This document shows positions 20,256-32,638 of a DNA stretch of 64,000 bases, one piece after another. The stretch is from contig NC_059084.1 of NCBI RefSeq assembly GCF_020497125.1, forward strand, positions 31,898,203 through 31,962,202. The letters are read 5' to 3'. The notes beneath the pieces are model-generated. The model searched no databases and had not been told where the DNA came from. It saw only the letters and a program-made list of their open reading frames with translations. The number at the start of each line of letters is the position of its first letter. Within the stretch, counting starts at the first letter, position 1. Origin of the DNA: Mauremys mutica. Lineage: Eukaryota; Chordata; Testudines; Geoemydidae. The translations under genes and the position numbers were made by a program.

Positions 20256-22404
20256 CTTGAAAGCTTGGGCAGCAAAATTTTAATTCTGTCAGCACAGCTT
20301 ACATGCATCCACGCTCAAAACTGAGTCCTTCCGACAAAACTGTGAACATTTACTGGCAAAATTGAACCAGTTCCATGAGTGGTGTAAGTCCTCTAGTAGG
20401 ATAGTGTTGCTGACAAAATGCCTGTATGGAACACAGAACAGCCTACCGAGGGAAACAGTGGGGGCGAAGGACCTCCATGACTTTAAGATTAAGCTAGATA
20501 AGTTTATGGAGGAGATGGTATGATAGGATAACAGGCTTAGTCAATAGGTCAATTAAGTGCCACACTGGTAATTAGTATAATGGGTCAATGATAGGATATT
20601 GTTAGCCTTTTTCCAGAGGGTATGGCTGGAGAGTCTTGCCCACATGCTCGGGGTTCAGCTGACCGCCATATTTGGGGTCGGGAAGGAATTTTCCTCCAGG
20701 GTAGATTGGCAGTGGCCCTGGAGGTTTTTCGCCTTCCTCCGAAGCATGGGGCAGGGGTTGCTTGCTTAAGGAGGGGGTGGATCGGCTTATGTGGCCTGCA
20801 TCTTGCAGGAGGTCAGACTAGATGATCATAATGGTCCCTTCTGATCTTGAATTCTATGATTCTATGATTCTAAGTACCTGTACCAGCAAACAGTCTTCCA
20901 GCAACAAGCGCACAGTGCAACTGTCACTGCAGCAGGGACCTTTGGTTAAATTTTTGAACCCTGCAGATAAGAAGTCTCATATCTGGAAGTCCACTCCTTA
21001 CTTAAAATCCCCAGTGTGTCCTGGAAACACCTGTCTCCTCATGAAGTGCATCTGTACAAGCACAGTTCCAGCTGAGAGGTCCTGGATTTACTTGGCTGGA
21101 GGGGATGTGGGGAGAGGCAGGAGGTGAGCAGTGCTGGCAAAGCTGTGGAATTCCTGCAGGAACAAAGATGTATACACCAATATTGCAAAGGAGATGCAGA
21201 AGCCTGGATACAGCAAGGATGAGGGCCAAACCCAGGCAAACGGAAGGAACTGAGGCAGGTTTAGCAGAAGACAAACAAGGAGGGCAACAAAGTCTAGTGC
21301 TTCCCCCAAGAGCTGCTGTTATGTGCAGTGTGATGCCAAACTGAGCAGGGATCCCCTCACAAAGTGACAGTGGCCAGACTTGCAAGCTCTGGAGGAGGGC
21401 ACCCAGGACCTGTGGACTGGGGTGAGGGACATGGATGATGTCAGGCTGCTCAAGAGCCAGGACTTCTTTGAGGCTCAGCTGAACTTGGAGAGTGAACGGA
21501 TTAGCGATTAGGGACTAAGGTACGTTGTAACTTCATGCCCATTAATGCATGCCTTTATTTTACATTCTCCAGGGCCCTTACCCCTTTCGAAATAACAGCT
21601 GACTGTGAATGGACAATGAACGAAGAAATTCTGTTTTTAAAGTAGCCAATTTATTTTAAGAGCACGAACTGGCAGCACTAACCAAAATCAACAGAAAGAA
21701 AATAGGAAAAAGCAGCCAACAAGTATTCTCAAATGCATATGTTTGCCAATTCTTTGCAAACAAGCATTCAAAGTACATACTTTTGCAGGCCATGACTACC
21801 CTGTAACCAAACAAAATTCAATATTCTGCAAATAGAAAAAAGCACTTGCACTAACTGTAAGCTACACACAGACCAGTGAGTATTCAAACATGCATTTTCT
21901 GCAAATGCAATGTAAACTGACTGGATGCAGGCTTTCAAGTCCAAAACACATTACTTGCATGCTGTGGTTAGATTCAGGAAAGAGGCAGAAACAATGTGTG
22001 GTTAGCTTGCACAGGCAGTCACTTCTGCCAATAGTGCAGAAGAGCATTTATCTTGGCCCACACAGCTTTCCAGTCTTCTGGCATTTCACTGAACTTTTCA
22101 AGCAAATACTGTTTGATCTTTGCCTGGACATTTCTAGGCAGACCAGCCTTGTTTCTCCCACCAGGGTAGGGTACTGTCTTATTCCATTCTACAAGGACCT
22201 CTCAGGGTATTATTGCTGCAAAGAGACCAGTACCATACAGCCCTGGCTGAACAAAGGCTCTTAAGCAGCTGCAGTCTGTGGGCCTTCGATACCATCATAA
22301 GTGATGTCTACTAGGATCACTATTGCCTGTAATAAGTTTTGCAGTCTTTATTACACTATCCTTGAAGTTCCTCTGCCACTCACTGGGTTTGAAGAAGTGC
22401 CCCT
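20256..22404. other. Unassigned DNA between the provirus and an LTR fragment
   Basis: Apart from a CR1 3' fragment (20427-20876) the sequence is not identified. 21,160-21,500 translated in plus reads KDVYTNIAKEMQKPGYSKDEGQ, reminiscent of the MYB/SANT-like domain of Harbinger-type elements, but it is short and broken. 21,600-22,380 shows no recognisable motif. Confidence 0.45.
20427..20876 (+). mobile_element. 5'-truncated CR1 (copy C), CCTGTA flanks
   Basis: Covers only the last codons of ORF2 (NSLPRETVGAKDL) and the 3' UTR, ending in repeated ATTCTATG. CCTGTA occurs at 20421-20426 and 20877-20882, a likely target duplication. Closest to copy B. Confidence 0.85.
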
Positions 22405-22850
22405 TGTGACGGGTTTGGTCACAGAGACTCCCTCAAGACTGTCACTAGATGTGCTGGGATACCACTGAGAACAAACCCCCCTGCCAGAGAAGGCTTCCCC
22501 CCCCCTTTCGTCTTGCTGAGTGAGACACTCCAGTAAGCTACAGCACACCCCAAGAGGTTGGGCCATGCTCCCCTGTAGTTCACAGAAACTAAAATTCACT
22601 TGGCCCAGGGGCTTCTCAGTTAACAGGGACTTTCCCAGCACCCAATAGTCAGTCTTTCTGGGAGCCTAAACCCCAAATTAATCCATTTTACTCTGTATAA
22701 AGCTTATACAGGGTAAACTCATAAATTGTCCACCCTGTATAACACTGATAGAGATGCACAGCTGTTTGCTCCCCCAGGTATTAATTACTTACTCTGGGTT
22801 AATTAATAAGCAAAAGTGATTTCATTAAGTATAAAAAGCAGGATTTAAGT
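22405..22850. repeat. LTR fragment truncated by the GC-rich element
   Basis: Starts TGTGACGGGTTTGGTCACAG, an LTR-type terminus, and runs to 22850 where the inverted GC-rich element begins. Its other end was not found to the right. Resembles LTRs common in turtle genomes; family not named. Confidence 0.55.
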
Positions 22851-24131
22851 CAGGGGTCTCAAACATGCGGCCCGCGGAGCTCTACCCTGCGGCCCGCGGA
22901 GCTCCCCAGGGCCGCCCAGGGGGGGGGCAAAGGGGGCAATTTGCCCCAGGCCCCGCAGGGGCCCCCAAGAGAAAAGCGGAGGCTCCCGCCTCCGCCCCTC
23001 TCCTGGAGCCTTTTTCCCCCCCCCTTACCCCCCTTACCCGAGCGCGTCTCCGTCCGAGCGCCTGAGCCCCGGCCCGCTCCGAGCCGCGTGGGGAGGGGGC
23101 GGGGCTGGGAGCTCTGGGCTGAGCGCTGCGCTCGGCGTGGAGCTCCCAGCCCCGCCCCCTCACCACGCGGCTCTGAGCGGGACGAAGCTCAGGCCTCGCC
23201 GGAGACGCGCTCGGGTAAGGGGGGGGGGAAGCGGGAGCCGCCGGGGCCGGGCCTGGGCCTGGGTGGGAAGCGGGACCCGCCGGGGCCGGGCCGGGGGGGG
23301 GGGAAGGGAAGCGAGACCCGCCGGGCCGGGGGGGGGGGGGAAGGGAAGCGAGACCCGCCGGGCCGGGCCAGGCCGGGGGTGGGGAAGGGAAGCAAGACCC
23401 GCCGGGGCCGGGCCGGGCCGGGGGAGGGAAGCGAGACCCGCCGGGGCCGGGCCGGGGGGGGGGGGGCGCGGACGGGAAGCCAGCCCCGCCGGGCCGGGCC
23501 AGCCCGGGGGGGGGGGGGGCGCCGCGAGACCCGCCGGGGCCGGGCCGGGGGCGGGGGGGCGGGGAAGGGAAGCGAGACCCGCTGGGCCGGGCCGGGGGGT
23601 GGGGGAGGGAAGCGAGACCCGCCGGGGCCGGGCCGGGCCGGGGGGGGGGAGAAGGGAAGCGAGACCCGCCGGGCCGGGCCAGGCCGGGGGTGGGGAAGGG
23701 AAGCGAGACCCGCCGGGGCTGGGCCGGGCCGGGGGGTGGGGGAGGGAAGCGGGACCGGCCGGGGCCGGGGTGGGAAGCGGGACCGGCCAGGGTGGGGAAA
23801 AGAGGGACCCGCCGCCGCCGAAGCGCAGCCCGGTCTTCGGCGGTGGGGGGCCCCTTCTGTTCCGGGACCCGCTGCCTAAGTGCCCCACCGCCAAGCCACC
23901 AAACAGCTGTTGGTGGCGCTTAGCACTTTCCAGGAGGGAGGGGGGAGCAGTGGGGAGCCGCGCGCTTAGGGGAGGAGGTGGAGAAGAGACAGGGCAGGGG
24001 CGGGGCCTCATGGAAGGGGTGGATTGGGGGTGGGGCCAGGGGCAGCAAGGGGGCGTGTCAGTGATGCGGCCCTCGGGCCAATGCACTAGTCCTCATGCGG
24101 CCCTCGGGGTCATTTGAGTTTGAGACCCCTG
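22851..24131. mobile_element. GC-rich hAT-type element with minisatellite (copy 2, inverted relative to copy 1)
   Basis: 1281 bp, CAGGGGTCTCAAACATGCGG ... GAGTTTGAGACCCCTG. Runs antiparallel to 17931-19193; the same landmarks appear in reverse order (CCCGCGGAGCTC, then the Alu-free GC core, then GGGCGTGTCAGTGATGCGGC). The minisatellite is at 23216-23760 with unit number and spacing differing from copy 1. Flanks do not match as a target duplication. Confidence 0.8.
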
Positions 24132-24680
24132 TCCTAATCCAACCCCAAGCCCTCTCCTGCACCCTAAACCCTTCATTTCTGGCCCCACCTAGAGCCCACA
24201 CCCCCAGCCCAGAGCGCATTGCCCTCTCCCCCACACCCTAACCCCTACCCCAGCCTGGTGAAAGTGAGTGACAGTGGGGGAGAGCAGGTAATGGAGCAAG
24301 TGGCGGGCGGGCCTTAGAGAACAGGGGTGTTTGGGTTTTGTGCTATTAAGAAAGGTGGCAACCCTATACGCCAGTGCCATGGCAGAAAACGTTCCAGTGT
24401 AAACAAGGCCTTTATTAGAGCTGGGCAGAGACAGGTGGCCATGACTGAGCAACAGTCATGGCACTGGAGTGGGGACCCCCCCAGCCCTGCGCTCCAGGAG
24501 GGAATGGGGACCCCTCTAGCCAGTGCTGATCCCCCCCTTGCCCAGCACTCTCAGGGGTGTAGGGACCCCTCTGCCCCAGCACTGAAAACCCCTCTTCCTC
24601 CTCATCCTAGGGCTACTGGGGAGAAGAGAAGGGTAAGACATTTTACTTCTAGTTTAAATATCCAAATTTAACCTTTGACC
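24132..24680. other. Short intergenic stretch before the RBM39 promoter
   Basis: 24,132-24,330 is C-rich repeat-like sequence (CCCCAACC...CCCACACCC), probably another hAT fragment. 24,330-24,680 shows nothing recognised. The CpG island begins sharply at about 24,690. Confidence 0.5.
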
Positions 24681-24689
24681 TCTCTATTG

Positions 24690-25460
24690 CGGGTGCTGCT
24701 GACCCGAATTTCGCGAGACTTTGTGCCTACGGGAAGGGAGCGTACTTTGGCGGGGCCTATTCCTTATTCTCGCGATTGTTCTAGTCTGCTTCCGGGTGTG
24801 GTGTCTCGCGAGATTCGTGTGTCAAGGACGTGCTCAGCCTTGTTTGTTTTGTCTCAGTGTCGCGAGAGCCCGTGCAACGGGCTCTGGGCGACCCCGTGCG
24901 TGAGTGCGCGGAGCTCCCGAGCAGCCGGACGCGGCGGGCGCCATTTCAGGGAGCAGTCGCCGCCGCCGCCGCCACCAGAGCTGGGCCGAAGCGGCCTTTA
25001 GTATCCGAGCCGCCCCCTTTTCTGAGGGACTCGCCGCCGCTGGGCCTATCCCCGTCCCTAGCGCCACCGGATCCCGGGCACCTGAGCCAGAAGCGCAACC
25101 CACAGCAGCGCAGGTAACCGCGCGGCCCCCGCCCGCTCATGGCCGTCCCGTTCCGCGGCCGTGTTCGGCCCAGGAGCCTTTCCCGCCGCCGCATGAGGGG
25201 GGCCGGGGGCAGAGCCTCCTCTCCTGACCGGGCCCTTTTACCCAGTGTTCTCCGGGAGGCTTCTGGGCCATCTTCCCAGCCGGGCCCGCCTTCCCGGGGA
25301 GGCCCCTGGCCCGAAATCCCGGGGGCGGTGGGGCCTCAACGGTTGTTACCCCCCGCATTGGAGGTGATGCTGGGGAGGCCGCAGCTGTTGGCCTGGCTGG
25401 GACCCTGGCTGTTCCCATGGCCACGTAGTTGGCGAGCTGGGCCTCGGCCCAGACTGTCCC
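24690..25460 (+). promoter_or_regulatory. RBM39: RBM39 CpG-island promoter with repeated TCTCGCGAGA-type elements
   Basis: A CpG-dense block begins abruptly after AT-rich DNA and covers the first exon. It holds four copies of the CGCG palindrome motif: 24709-24718 (TTTCGCGAGA), 24768-24777 (TCTCGCGATT), 24804-24813 (perfect TCTCGCGAGA) and 24858-24867 (TGTCGCGAGA). This motif is known as the binding site of BANP at unmethylated CpG-island promoters of essential genes. A CGCCATTT element at about 24939 resembles a YY1 site near a start. No convincing TATA box is seen, as expected for a housekeeping promoter. The exact transcription start cannot be read; it most likely lies within 24870-24950. 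Confidence 0.85.
24920..25113 (+). other. RBM39: RBM39 exon 1, non-coding 5' UTR (start approximate)
   Basis: GC-rich segment with CGCCGC repeats and an ACAGCAGCGCAG end directly followed by a GTAACC donor at 25114. No ATG in frame with the RBM39 start occurs before the splice; translation starts in exon 2. The 5' limit is an estimate based on the position of the CGCCATTT element and the motif cluster upstream. The 3' limit is set by the donor. Confidence 0.7.
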
Positions 25461-26229
25461 TGGCGTAGCTGCTGCCGCCAAGGCCGGGAGCGCACGGGGC
25501 TCCCCCGCCTGAGCGCTCCGCGCCTCCCTGTGGGGAGAAGCTGCGCGAAGGACCTTCCGGAAAGTTGTTTCTGTCCGATTGGGATTTTAAATCCGAGTCT
25601 GTGGGCTGGCGGCGGGAGGGCGAGTGCCATGGGCGCCAAACCTGGGCTAAGTTAGATGCTGGACAGTCTAAAATTAAATCATGTTTTGTTACCACCTATT
25701 GAACTTAAGTATCAACATGTTGGGGAAAGGCAGGTTTGGCCTGGCCTTGGCCAGGAACACGAACACAAAGTGTGTTTGTATCCATTGTTAACTAATATTG
25801 CTAACACAAGGTAGGTAAGGCAAGTGGAGCTTTGATTCCTTGAGGTAAACCCTGCACTCAACCCTAGTGCCTTTCTTGACATAGTAACACGTGTGAAAAC
25901 TAAAAACTGTTTTGCTTTGACTAGTGTCTTACCATATTAACTAAACACATTGTAAGAAAATACATTTATTTCTTGGGGAATTTGGTGAAGATATTACAGC
26001 TCACAGTAGACATCCCAGAGACCTCCCAGAGGACTTCCAGCAAAACTGGGAAGGACTAGAGTTAATATTTCTGAAATTGCTAAGGTGAAAAGTGAAGGTA
26101 GGGAACATCATCTAGGTCTCCTTTGTACATCATGAAGAAGCAAAAAAAGGGTAGGACGACAATACAAAAATTACTTTGCAGTTTATAATTAAAGATTATA
26201 CTAACAGTATAGGCAGGGTTTGCACCCAT

Positions 26230-27145
26230 TGCAGCATTGTGATTGGCAAAGAGTTCCACAGGTTGACCATGCGTTGTGTGAAGTACTTCTTTTTATTTGT
26301 TTTAAACCTGCTGTCTATTAATTTCATTAGGTGATGCCCTAGTTCTTGTGTTATGAGAGGGAGTAAATAACATTTCCTTACTCACTTTCTTCACACCAGT
26401 CCAGATTTTATAGACCTCTATCATATCCTCCCTTAATTGTCTCTTTTCCAAGAGGAACAGTCCCAGTCTCTTAATCTCTCCTCATATGGAAGCTATTCCA
26501 TACCCTTCATCATTTGTTGTTGCCCTTTTCTGTACCTTTTCTAATTCCAGTATATCTTCTTTGAGATGGGGCGACCAGATCTGCATGCAGCATTCAAGGT
26601 GTGGGCGAACCATGGTTTTATATACAGGCATTATGATATTTTCTGTTCTATCCCTTTCCTTTTCTGTTACTTTTTTGACTGCTGCTGCACATTGAGCAGA
26701 CCTTCTCAGAGAACTATTCACAATGACTCCAAGATCTTTCTTGAGTGGTAACTGCTAATTTAGATCCCATCACTTTGTATGTGTAGCTGGGATTATGTTT
26801 TCCAATGTGCATTACTTTGCATTTATCACCACTAAATTTCATCCGTTATTTTGTTGCCCAGTCATCCAGTTTGGTGAGCCCCCTTTGTAACTCTTCGCAG
26901 TCTGCTTTGGACTTACCTATCTTGAGTAATTGCAAATTTTGTCACCTACTGTTTTTCTAGATCATTTATGTTGAACAGCACTGGTCTCCTGGAGGACACC
27001 ACTATTTACCTCTCTACATTCTGAAAGATGACCATTTATTCCTACCCTTTGCTTTCTATCTTTTAACCATTTCAGCCAACCATGGAAGGACCTTCTCTTT
27101 CTGAAAATCTAAATACACTATCCATTGGATCACCCTTTTCCACAT
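26230..27145 (-). repeat. Old CR1 fragment, RT C-terminal half
   Basis: Minus-strand translation gives RSAQCAAAVKKVTEKE, YKTMVRPHLECCMQIWSP and LEKVQKRAT, the CR1 block after the FADD box; the plus strand shows the familiar CTGCTGTCTATTAATTTCAT tail region. Much older than the copies at 11-17 kb. Confidence 0.7.
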
Positions 27146-28095
27146 TTCAGTGGGAATCATCATTGAAAGGAAGTGTTTCTAATGGGGTCCCACGAGAATC
27201 TGTTCTTGGCTCAGTGCTAGTCAATTTCTTTGTCAATGATCTGGTTGAAAATATGAAATCATTGCTGATAAACTTTGCAGATGAAGTGGAAATAAGGATA
27301 GGTCGCACTGACAGATTTGAATCTGTTGGGAAGTTGGATTTAAACACATTTCTCTTAATACTGGTAAATAAAAAAATAAAGCATATATGTTTAGAAAAAA
27401 CACAAAGGCCATATTTACAGGAGGGGGGACTGAAAAAGATAGAAGGAATCATGGTGGATAACCAACTGAACATGAGCGGTTGATGAAATACTGTGGATAG
27501 GAACTAATGCTATCCTTGGATGTACAAACAGGAGAATATGGCATAGGAATGGGGAGGTAACTTTACTTCTGTATATGATGAGACTGCGATTGGTATACTA
27601 TGTCCAGTTCTGATATCCTCTCTTCAAAAAGGATATTGGAAAAATTGAGGAGGCTTCAGGGAAGACAGGAAGTATGAGGACTGGAACACTTGCCTTGCAG
27701 TGAGTAATTTAAGGAATTCAATTTATTTTAGCTTGCAGAAGAGCAAGTTTTAAGAGACAACTTGATCAGTTTAAAAGTATCGGGTGCTAAGGGCTCTTCA
27801 ATCTAACAAAAGCATAACAAGTCCCAAGGGCTCGAAATTGAAAATCTAGATGACATTCAAACTGGAAATAAGGCACGTTTGTTAACAGTGAGGGTAATTA
27901 TCATTGAACAGCTTCCGAAGGGATGAAGTGAATTCTTCATCACTTGAAATCTTTAAATCAAGATTGGATGTCTTTCAAAGAGAGAAACTAGTTCATCTGC
28001 AAATTACTGGGCTTGATTCAGGAAACACATGGACACATTCTCTGGCTATGCTATGCATAATGGCACTTTCTGGCCTTGGAATCTATGAAACTTGA
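27146..28095 (+). repeat. Old CR1 fragment, RT core to 3' end
   Basis: GSVSNGVPRESVLGSVLVNFF and LINFADEVEI correspond to SGVPQGSVLGPLLFN and KFADDT; 27,590-27,660 to VQFWxPxFKKDIxKIE; 27,900-28,090 to SLEIFKSRLDVF and the 3' UTR. FADD has decayed to FADE. Opposite in direction to the fragment just before it. Confidence 0.7.
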
Positions 28096-29648
28096 ACATT
28101 TGCAAAAATCCAAGTTTTAAGTAGTTTGCATACATGTCCCTTCTCTGTTGCTTAGGTCTTGCTTCTTTTGGTAACTGGTGTCAAACCTTTCTTCAGTTTG
28201 GTGTAAGACCTGAATTTCTAATAAATAAGCATATTTGGGTGTAGGGAGAATCTTTCTGACATTCGTTGTCATAAAGAAGTAGATGGCACACAGTTCTTTT
28301 CTTTGAACTTTCTCTTCCATTCATAGCCATGACTTAGCTGGTGCTTATATTGCATTCTGTACGGTCAGCATGCAGGTTGCATTCCCACTGCAAGCACCTT
28401 CCTGATTCTTCTCCATGTGATGTTTCTCACTCAGAATCATTTTAACAAGGTCCTTATTAGTATGTAGAGTTGGTCAATTGACTGGTCCAAAAATAATTGG
28501 TCAAATATTTTAAAGTGCTAACTTATTAGAACAGTAGTGAGTAAGACTATGGTTTCTAGTAGGCTTAGCCTTTGATTCATATGCCTAATTACAAGAAACA
28601 GGTTATTTAATAATTATCTAACTTGGAAAATGTGAAACAATGAAATTAAGTTCTTAAAAAATGAAATAATCATTGCTACTTTTTAAAGCAATGTTAGCTT
28701 CATATTTAAATGTGAACAAGACTGAACAATTACAAAAGAAAATGGAATTAAACAGGAAACACACATATAGCAACAGGGTGGATTGGATTTAAATCAAATT
28801 GATTTAAATCATGATTTCAATCACTAGTTAGGAAGACATGTTTTAATCATGGATTTCTACATAAAAGTGCATTCTTGTTGACTGTTATAACCTTAATACA
28901 TATTCTTCACAACTCAGAGATGGATGTAGGTTTCATTTTTAGAAGGTACACACTATACATTTTTAAATTGATTTTTTGGAAAACATTTCAGATTAGTTTT
29001 ACAGCTATATCAGAAAATGAATAACTATTTGAAGCGGATAGTTCACCTCCCAATGACTTCATAAATATCTCCAATTCAATATTTGGAGGATTTTCTTGCC
29101 ATGCTGTATTAGGAGGAGAACATCACCAGACAGACATTTAAATTTTTATTTAATTAAAACAATGACGTTATATATTCTGGGTTTTTTTCTTCAACAGCAA
29201 ACATATAAATTAAAAGCGTATGAATTTTTGAATTTAGTTAAACATTCAAGTTTTTTTTAAATCAGGTTTGTTTTTGTTAAAATTGTTTTGAACTAAAATA
29301 GTTAAATGAAATATATATTTTAAAAAAACTCAAAAATTAAATCGACCATGCCAGCCAGGTCAACATGAGAAACTTGGTCATCTTCACCGTCATTTTCCTG
29401 TTTGTTCATAATCTGGAAAAGAAAAACAAGCTTTCCTGCTTTTTCAGGTTCCAAACAGTTTCTCAATTTCTAATGAATTGGTCCAAAAGAAGAAAATATT
29501 CTTTCTACACCAGCAGAAGAAGATACTGCTGTTAAAAGTGAGATTATCAGTTCAACAGTCTTTGAATCCAAGTTCTTAAGTGACTTCCATCAGTTCACTG
29601 GTGTGACTTTCTTTAAAACATCATCAGCAAACATATTTCTTGAATGGT

Positions 29649-31395
29649 TCACCCTGAGCTCTGAAGTTTGTTTATAGTTGGCATTATGGCGGGGTGATTG
29701 CTGGATGTCCATGTCTTAGCCAACTCCTCTTCTTCAGCAGTTAAGGTTTGACCCTGGTACCGAGTATTGAGAATATTTGCAAGAAAATGAGCTGCAGATA
29801 GTGCTTCTCCAATTAGTTTTCTTAATGTTTGTAATTTAACTCTGTCGTTGCATATTTCTCTTTTTAAGATCTCACTCAGTTCCTTCCAGATTTCAACAGG
29901 TTCAGCAATAAAACAGCTATTTCCCTGCATTTTGTTCAAGGCTACAGAAATAGGCTTCAGGGTACTCAGCATGTGTTCAACATTTCTCTTAAGCCCAGTG
30001 TTGAGAACTTTGTGATAGTGCCATCTATTTTTTGACAATTTTGTTCAAAAACTGTCATCAGATTAGGCCAGTTCTTGATATAGTGCTCAAAACAGTTCAC
30101 TACTGAGTTCCATCGCACGTCTTGTGGGAGAGTTAGCTTGATTCCTCCCACTTTTTTCAGAGCAGCTGCTGCAAAGTGGTTATTACGCAAGTATTTTGCA
30201 ATTTCAACAATATTGGCCTTTATTTCCGGTACACTGAAGTATTTGCCTAGGAGATGCATCAAATGAGCACTGCAACTGCATGTTATTAGCTTGGGACTCT
30301 TCTAAATACTTTCTTCTCATCTTGGATACATTTGCAGCATTGTCTGTGACCAGGCTGCGTGCTAGACATTTGAATTTTTTTTCACAGTTTGTTATAGCTT
30401 TTACTGCTGCTGCTTGTAAGTATTCTGCTGTGTGTGCATTTCCTGGTGTATCAATTGTTTCTGTAAGGAAGACATTCCCTTCTTCTGTTGTCACACAAGC
30501 ACATTGTGGACATTGCTGTACCCATCAAGACTCAGGTTAACAATTTCACCCTCTAGACCTTTTGCACACTGCTCAGTTTCTCTTTCATACACTTTATGCA
30601 GCAGTTTGCCTGCGACATCTACTCTGTTGGGTGGACTGTATCCTGATCTTAATGACTGAACCATGTTAATAAGTGTGGGTTCTCAGTCATAAGGAAAGGA
30701 GTTTGTTGCATAAACAAACTGGGCAATGTTTTCATCAGTTACCTCTTTTTGTAATCTGCTGGTTCTTATCACAAATTTATCTGTGGTTGTTTCTGGATGA
30801 TGGAGTTTTTTTTCTTTTTGCTACAGGTAATATACTGTGGCTATGTGACATACATGATGTGACTGAAACACTATAATTGGCAGAGAACTCTGAAACTATA
30901 GAAAATGATGGTGATCTTGAAGGTGGATACTCTTCAGAATCCTGTATGTTGAGGATGGATTCTCCCAAACAAAATAAGTCAATGCTGTTATTTAATTATT
31001 ACCATACTGCTCATTTAGTATTACTCATTGAATTCACTGACACTCAGTGCTACATTAAAGATGAAATTGTCAAAGGAAGATCTACCTATTTCAGCTATTT
31101 ATTTTTTATCACAACTGCATCTAAAATGAAAGTACCATAGAGTAACAACTATACTTTTTGCTCAAACATGAGAATTCAAGAATAGTGCAGAAGGAAGACA
31201 GGCAGTCCTTAAGAAAGAAGTAAGAAATAAAAATGTTAACCACCCTGAAGATCCTGCATGGTCAGACATGTTCCTTTCATCATCTTCAAGGCAGCTTCCT
31301 CCTGAGAAGGGACACTTCTCGTGACGTTTCATTCAGGCTAACCAGGCCTTGCATTTCTTTGTTGCACTGTTTACATTTTGCATGCATGCCTGTCT
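29649..31395 (-). pseudogene. Degraded hAT transposase (BED finger and DUF659-like core)
   Basis: N-terminal BED-finger half near 31,325-31,395 (HAKCKQCNKEMQGLVSL). Core frames 30494-30204 (KCLARSLVTDNAANVSKMRR), 30262-29966 (LTLPQDVRWNSVVNCFEHYI) and 30038-29649 (ISVALNKMQGNSCFIAEPVE) are in different frames, so at least two frameshifts have occurred. The TDNA..N and RWNS motifs identify the hAT family. The C-terminal dimerisation motif was not clearly seen. Confidence 0.8.
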
Positions 31396-31927
31396 TATTC
31401 ACAAGTAGAGGAACTTCATTTAAAATATTCTCAAACTGAGTGTCTCTTATGGCCTGCTGCCATTATAGATTTTCCCTTCTAATGAGAGAATGATATAATC
31501 TCAAATCTATGAAAGCTACATGCAGAAAGACCTCCAGACTTCTGGAATATTCTGCTAAAAAAGTTTCACATTTGTTTCTGCTCCCTGTCCCTGCCTTCTC
31601 ACATTTATCTCCAGATGACCTCTCCTTGTCCAGATCTATTCTGCCCCAACAATCTTCTATTAATTGAACTTTTTGAAACTTTGCACTTTTAGAGAGAGGT
31701 AAGGGATTGATTGGGTACACAAATCTGCAGAGGGACAATAGGGTTGAGATCTGTTATTTCTCACCTCTATATATTATTTCTTTATTTAAAACATTTTTGC
31801 TGTTAACAAGCATTTTATCTCTGGAGACGCAAATCCAGTTTGAGAACTGCAAACCTAAGCATCTCTGATGGCAACTTCTAGACTGAGCACTGAGTCCCAT
31901 TGGGTAGATGGAAAGATTAACCTAAAT

Positions 31928-32638
31928 CAGCGGTTCCTAAACTTTAACAACCTGTGAACCCCTTTCGCTAAAATGTCAAGTCTTGCAAATCCCCTCCTAA
32001 AAATGAATATTTCTGGGGATTTCCTCATTTACCTGAGTATAAATTATAAAAGCAATGATCTTGGAAATATAAAATTTGTTTTTATGACATGCTTATTACA
32101 CACTATTATTTATCATTACAGTATTTTTATTATATTATGAAAATGGCAACACTCTTCCAAGATCTCACTTTCATAGCTTGTATCACTTTGAATAAGCCTG
32201 TTTATAAGACAAGGGACCTATATTTCATCACATATCGGATGTGAAACAGCATGAAGGTATTTAAGAAGCCAACTCAGAGTTCCTTCTACACAAGCCTTTA
32301 CGGTCTTGAGCAGTCCAGGCAAACAGTGCACGTTACAACAAAGCTTAAACTTGTTCTTTATAATAATTTTACAAACAATACTAGCTGCCTATTTAATTTT
32401 AAAAACAGCAAAAAATATCCATCTCCCTTCCCGTTTCTTATAAGAAGTCTTGAAGTTTAAATCTCCTCAGTGTGATAGATATGCTTGCTTTGATCTGCTT
32501 AACTCTTGGAAGTCCAAGGACTGCGGGTTGCTGGCCCTGTGCTGCCCAGGGTCTCTAGGGACAGCTCTGTCCACCATTAGGGAATTTTTCCCTGACAACC
32601 CCCCTGTAACATTTCGCAAACCCGTTTGGGAACCACTG
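31928..32638. mobile_element. hAT element nested in the larger hAT, exact 8-bp target duplication
   Basis: 711 bp, CAGCGGTTCCTAAAC ... GTTTGGGAACCACTG, flanked by ACCTAAAT on both sides (31920-31927, 32639-32646). Non-coding. The ends belong to the same terminus group as 7298-7517 and 54790-55121. Confidence 0.9.

Noticed and set aside
19194..22850. Inversion of the segment between the two GC-rich copies as the cause of mismatched flanks
   Set aside because: Swapping the flanks did not produce convincing 8-bp duplications, so I report the mismatch but not the inversion as fact.
22865..24117. Mirror-image long frames in GC-rich copy 2
   Set aside because: Same composition artefact; no start context, motif or conserved frame between the two copies.
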